From positions 542,305 through 606,304 of the forward strand of contig NZ_JH584235.1 of the NCBI RefSeq assembly GCF_000241465.1: a stretch of DNA of 64,000 nucleotides, written 5' to 3'. The notes below the pieces were generated by a model that saw nothing but the letters and a program-made list of their open reading frames with translations, was not told the DNA's origin and searched no databases. Numbering within the stretch: the first letter of the stretch is position 1; each line of letters opens with the position of its first letter. This stretch comes from Sphingomonas echinoides ATCC 14820. Its GTDB lineage: Bacteria; Pseudomonadota; Alphaproteobacteria; Sphingomonadales; Sphingomonadaceae. Positions 61,307-64,000 of this stretch are shown one piece after another. Position numbers and translations under genes: made by a program.

Positions 61307-61551
61307 TGGGCGCGATCATCCACGGCGGAGGCCGCACCACCTCGTTTGAAACCGCAGTGATGGACATGGCCGATCTCGGCCATTCCGATCAGGAGATCGC
61401 GCAGTTTCTGGACGTGCGGCTCGATCATGTCCGTCGCGTCCACGCCTATATGCGCGACACCGGCGCTGACCGGAAGCGCCTGACAGATGCGCGCCTCGGC
61501 AGCCAGAAGCTCGCTGCAGCCGTTCTGAAGACCGGCAGGGGGTATCAATGA
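61306..61551 (+). CDS. Small HTH-like early protein
   Basis: This 81-aa protein has a likely helix-turn-helix in MDMADLGHSDQEIAQFLDVRLDHVRRVHAYM. Not assigned to a family. ATG 61306 overlaps the ParB-like stop; GTG 61303 is also in frame. Confidence 0.62.
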   Translation: MGAIIHGGGRTTSFETAVMDMADLGHSDQEIAQFLDVRLDHVRRVHAYMRDTGADRKRLTDARLGSQKLAAAVLKTGRGYQ

Positions 61552-62381
61552 CCGTTACTTCCAAAAAAGCCGCGGGGGGCGGTATAGCCTCCTACGCTCT
61601 GCCGCGGGGCCGACAGCCCTCGATCGAATGGGTGCCACTCGGCGAGCTTCGCATCGACGACAGCTACCAGCGCTCGATCGAGACCGACGCATCGCGCAAG
61701 TTGATCCGCGCGATCGCAGCCGAATGGGATTGGGACGTGTTTGACGTGCTCAAGGTCTCACGTCGTCCCGACGATTCATTGTTCGTCATCGATGGGCAAC
61801 ACCGGCGCGCGGCGGCCGAGTTGCGCGGCGACATCACGCAATTGCCGTGCGTGCTGAAGCGTTGCGCCGGCCCGGCCGAAGAAGCGCGGATCTTCATCGC
61901 CTCCAACCGCGGCCGCAAGCGGATGAGCCGCATCGACGACTTCCGTGCGGCGCTTGGCGCTGGCGATGCCGACGCGCTGGCGATCGCGCGCCTGGTCGAT
62001 GCGGCCGGCCTCAAGATCGCCCGTCACGAACAGCCCGCCCATGTCGCGCCGGGCGAACTTATGATTGTCGGGTCGCTCCGAACGCTATTCATCAAACATG
62101 GCGAACGCGCGTTGGGTCAGGCTCTGACCTTGATCGGCGAAGCCTTCCCTGACGAGGTGCTGGTGCAACCGGCGGCAATGCTCGGTGCGATTCTGGCGCT
62201 GCTCGCCCACGAACGGCCAGCGATCGATCCGGATCGCCTCTTCCAGACGCTGCTGACCGGCACCACGCAACAATGGTCCGACTGGGCGAACCTGCGCATG
62301 CTTTCGGGCACGCAAAGCAAGATCCTCGCGCTGCGTGCCCTGGTCCGCCAGCGCTACAGCACTTTGGCGGTGGCCGCATGA
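61548..62381 (+). CDS. ParB/sulfiredoxin-fold protein (DUF6551-like)
   Basis: This 277-aa protein has a ParB-like nuclease or CTPase domain: WVPLGELRIDDSYQRSI and FVIDGQHRRAAAEL (80-90). RIFIASNRGRKRMSRID follows the pattern of phage DUF6551 proteins. It lies in the same operon as the larger ParB-like protein, so two members of this superfamily are co-expressed. The role is unknown. Confidence 0.76.
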   Translation: MTVTSKKAAGGGIASYALPRGRQPSIEWVPLGELRIDDSYQRSIETDASRKLIRAIAAEWDWDVFDVLKVSRRPDDSLFVIDGQHRRAAAELRGDITQLPCVLKRCAGPAEEARIFIASNRGRKRMSRIDDFRAALGAGDADALAIARLVDAAGLKIARHEQPAHVAPGELMIVGSLRTLFIKHGERALGQALTLIGEAFPDEVLVQPAAMLGAILALLAHERPAIDPDRLFQTLLTGTTQQWSDWANLRMLSGTQSKILALRALVRQRYSTLAVAA

Positions 62382-62869
62382 GCGCCGCGTGCGGATCGTG
62401 CACGCTCTGCTGCACGCTCATGCGCGTGGCGATGGAACCGCCTAAGCCCGAGCGGGTGATGTGCGCGCATTGCAGCGCTGGCGGCTGCGCGATCTACGAA
62501 CAGCGACCGGAAGCCTGCAGCGGTTTCCAATGCCTGTGGCTCGGATCGCAGCGGGTTGCCCGGCTTGCGCTCCCGGCGGCAATGCGCCCGGATCGCACTG
62601 GCGTTGTCATCGATTTGAACGCGGCCGGGACGGTGATCGCCCATTGCGAACGCCCAGCGTCCTGGAAGCGTGAGCCGATGCGTGCCTGGCTGCTCAAGCA
62701 TGCACGCCGCACGAACGTGATCCTGGAAGTGCCGGGCGGTGCCGAACTCCTGTCAGCGAACGGGAGCACCGAGGCGCTCGCGCGTGTCGGCGTCGATCCG
62801 GTGACCAATAACCGCCTGTATGTGCGGGAGTCCAGGCTGCAGGCGTATTTGGCAGGAGTGGCGGCATGA
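62378..62869 (+). CDS. YkgJ-like Cys-cluster protein
   Basis: This 163-aa protein has an N-terminal cysteine cluster CGSCTLCCTLM and then CAHCSAGGCAIYEQRPEACSGFQCLWL, the arrangement of the YkgJ/UPF0153 zinc- or iron-chelating family. The C-terminal half is unrecognised. ATGA overlaps at both ends. Confidence 0.8.
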   Translation: MSAACGSCTLCCTLMRVAMEPPKPERVMCAHCSAGGCAIYEQRPEACSGFQCLWLGSQRVARLALPAAMRPDRTGVVIDLNAAGTVIAHCERPASWKREPMRAWLLKHARRTNVILEVPGGAELLSANGSTEALARVGVDPVTNNRLYVRESRLQAYLAGVAA

Positions 62870-63345
62870 AGGCGGTTCTAACGAAGGCCGCCAGCATGCG
62901 ACCAACCGGTATCGAGCTGATCGCGGAAATCGAGTCTGCGGCTCGGCGACGTTGCGTGACGGCGCGCGCGCTTGTCTCGCCGCTCTATCCTGACAATCCG
63001 TCCGCTGCCTTGAACACAATCAGAAAGGCGTTTCACCCGACCGAGCGAACCGTCGCGAAGGTTCGCGCCTTGATCGCAGGCGGACCAATATCCCGCGAAC
63101 CAAGCCCGGCCATATCCCCGAAGCGAACCCCTGTCACCGAAGGGCAACGGCACGCGGCTGCGCGCTCCGCCGGCGGCATGAAAGCCACTCTGGTGCAGAC
63201 CCTTGATCGGCCTCCGGCACCAAGGATGCCAACCATTCCTGGGGATCGCCGCCCGCCCGCATGGTCCCGCGAACCATGCCCCGTCTGTGCCACGCGCGGC
63301 GACCTTGGCTGCGCGCATCAACGCCCGTTTGAGGAGCGCGACTGA
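62866..63345 (+). CDS. Hypothetical early protein
   Basis: This 159-aa protein has a helix-turn-helix-like N-terminal third (GIELIAEIESAARRRCVTARALVSPLYPDN) and a basic Pro-rich linker. A short C-terminal zinc-knuckle-like CPVCATRGDLGCAHQ closes it. Not recognised. It overlaps the preceding gene by four bases. Confidence 0.6.
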   Translation: MKAVLTKAASMRPTGIELIAEIESAARRRCVTARALVSPLYPDNPSAALNTIRKAFHPTERTVAKVRALIAGGPISREPSPAISPKRTPVTEGQRHAAARSAGGMKATLVQTLDRPPAPRMPTIPGDRRPPAWSREPCPVCATRGDLGCAHQRPFEERD

Positions 63346-63617
63346 TGCACCCCGCGATCGCCGAGCTCGTGCGCACGATTGCCCGCCAGATGGCGGAAGA
63401 GGATGGTGCGCGCGCTCGAACCTTATCCCGGAGTCGTCAATGTCCCGCCCCCGCTGCGCTATCTACGCCCGCTATTCCAGCGATCTCCAATCGGCCACCT
63501 CGGCCGAAGACCAGGTCCGCATCTGCCAGGAACGCGCCGATCGCGAAGGATGGGACGTCGTCGACGTCTATAGCGACCTCGCCATCTCGGGCACATCGAA
63601 CCGGCGGCCCGGGATGA
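63345..63617 (+). CDS. Possible overlapping ORF upstream of recombinase
   Basis: This frame starts with an ATG overlapping the preceding stop (TGATG) and begins MHPAIAELVRTIARQMAEEDG, which looks protein-like. From 63440 on it overlaps the recombinase gene in another frame, where its sequence becomes Pro/Ser/Arg-rich. Perhaps only the first part is a remnant. Confidence 0.28.
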   Translation: MHPAIAELVRTIARQMAEEDGARARTLSRSRQCPAPAALSTPAIPAISNRPPRPKTRSASARNAPIAKDGTSSTSIATSPSRAHRTGGPG

Positions 63618-64000
63618 GCGAAATGCTGTCGGCCGCGGCGCGCGGCTCCTTTGAAATCGTGCTGTCGGAAGCGCTGGACCGCATCGCGCGCAACCAGGCT
63701 GACATCGCAACCATCTATCAGCAGCTCGAATTCGCGGACGTGCGCATCGAGACGCTGAGCGAAGGCGCGGTCAACGAACTGCACATCGGCCTGAAGGGCA
63801 CGATGGGCGCGCTGTTCCTGAAGGAGCTCGGCCAGAAGATCCGGCGCGGCCAGCGCGGCGCGGCCGAGCGCGGGTCGATGCCGGGCGGCTTGTGCTACGG
63901 CTATGACGTGGTGCGCGAGCTCGACGCCAAGGGCGAGCCGATCAAGGGCAAGCGCGCCGTCAATCCCGAGCAGGCCGAAGTGGTGCGGCGGATCTACCGA
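63440..64000 (+). CDS. Large serine recombinase, N-terminal part
   Basis: This gene runs off the right edge; 187 residues are visible. The resolvase catalytic domain has AIYARYSSDLQSATSAEDQ with catalytic serine S13, DVYSDLAISGTSNRRPGM and VLSEALDRIARN. The start of the recombinase domain follows (GGLCYGYDVVRE and NPEQAEVVRRIY). Large serine recombinases integrate phages and ICEs at short attachment sites. Its position at the end of the early operon suits a phage integrase. Confidence 0.9.
   Translation, partial: MSRPRCAIYARYSSDLQSATSAEDQVRICQERADREGWDVVDVYSDLAISGTSNRRPGMSEMLSAAARGSFEIVLSEALDRIARNQADIATIYQQLEFADVRIETLSEGAVNELHIGLKGTMGALFLKELGQKIRRGQRGAAERGSMPGGLCYGYDVVRELDAKGEPIKGKRAVNPEQAEVVRRIYR

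Overview
The window is GC-rich DNA from an alphaproteobacterium, most likely a sphingomonad. The evidence is the exosortase A (XrtA/EpsH) exopolysaccharide locus in its sphingomonad-like arrangement, high third-position GC, hairpin repeats between housekeeping genes, and a GapR-type (DUF2312) gene in the prophage. Everything here is read from sequence and family knowledge; no database search was run.

Region 1 (1-5.2 kb) is core metabolism. It holds a truncated membrane ORF, a threonine/serine ammonia-lyase-like PLP enzyme, and an ornithine-decarboxylase-like enzyme next to a deoxyhypusine-synthase-family enzyme (a probable putrescine to homospermidine-type polyamine pair). A secreted alpha/beta hydrolase and a MAPEG protein follow.

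Region 2 (5.2-22.7 kb) is an XrtA-type exopolysaccharide locus. A minus-strand operon of ten genes runs from 17,943 down to 5,256: export lipoprotein, chain-length determinant, tyrosine autokinase, beta-barrel protein, secretion ATPase, deacetylase, FemAB-like protein, glycosyltransferase, an XrtA-EpsI fusion and an amidotransferase. Many junctions overlap by 1-4 bases. Beside it lie an acyl-CoA ligase/PLP-decarboxylase pair (minus) and, divergently, an acyl carrier protein and two hydrolases (plus).

Region 3 (22.7-25.5 kb) has trxB, a VOC-family protein, an unrecognised DNA-binding-like gene and an intrinsic terminator.

Region 4 (25.5 kb to the window end) is a siphovirus-like prophage that continues past the right edge. 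A tyrosine integrase lies at the left and a large serine recombinase at the right. The minus-strand late operon (52.3 kb down to 27.9 kb) carries a wHTH protein, a Gam-like nuclease inhibitor, HNH, terminase small and large subunits, portal, ClpP-like protease, HK97-type capsid, connector genes, tail tube, a G/GT-type frameshifted chaperone, a tape measure with an M15 peptidase domain, GTA-like tail-tip genes, a pectate-lyase-fold tail fibre, holin-like proteins, a GH108 endolysin, Rz/Rz1-like spanins and a DNA adenine methylase. A HicAB module and a repressor-linked cassette (repressor, 64-aa ORF, HIRAN protein, exported protein) lie between the late operon and the switch. The switch has two copies of an operator CTACCG-N6-CGGTAG. 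From it a plus-strand early operon of about 18 mostly tiny overlapping genes runs right. It includes a 666-aa ParB-like protein without ParA, a second ParB-like (DUF6551-type) protein, GapR and several cysteine-rich proteins, but no recognisable replicase or helicase.

The most notable observations are a canonical G_GGA_AAC slippery site that joins the two tail-chaperone frames, the repressor-coupled HIRAN cassette, an intrinsic-terminator-like hairpin just upstream of the capsid gene, the ParB-dominated early operon, and the presence of two different integrases.
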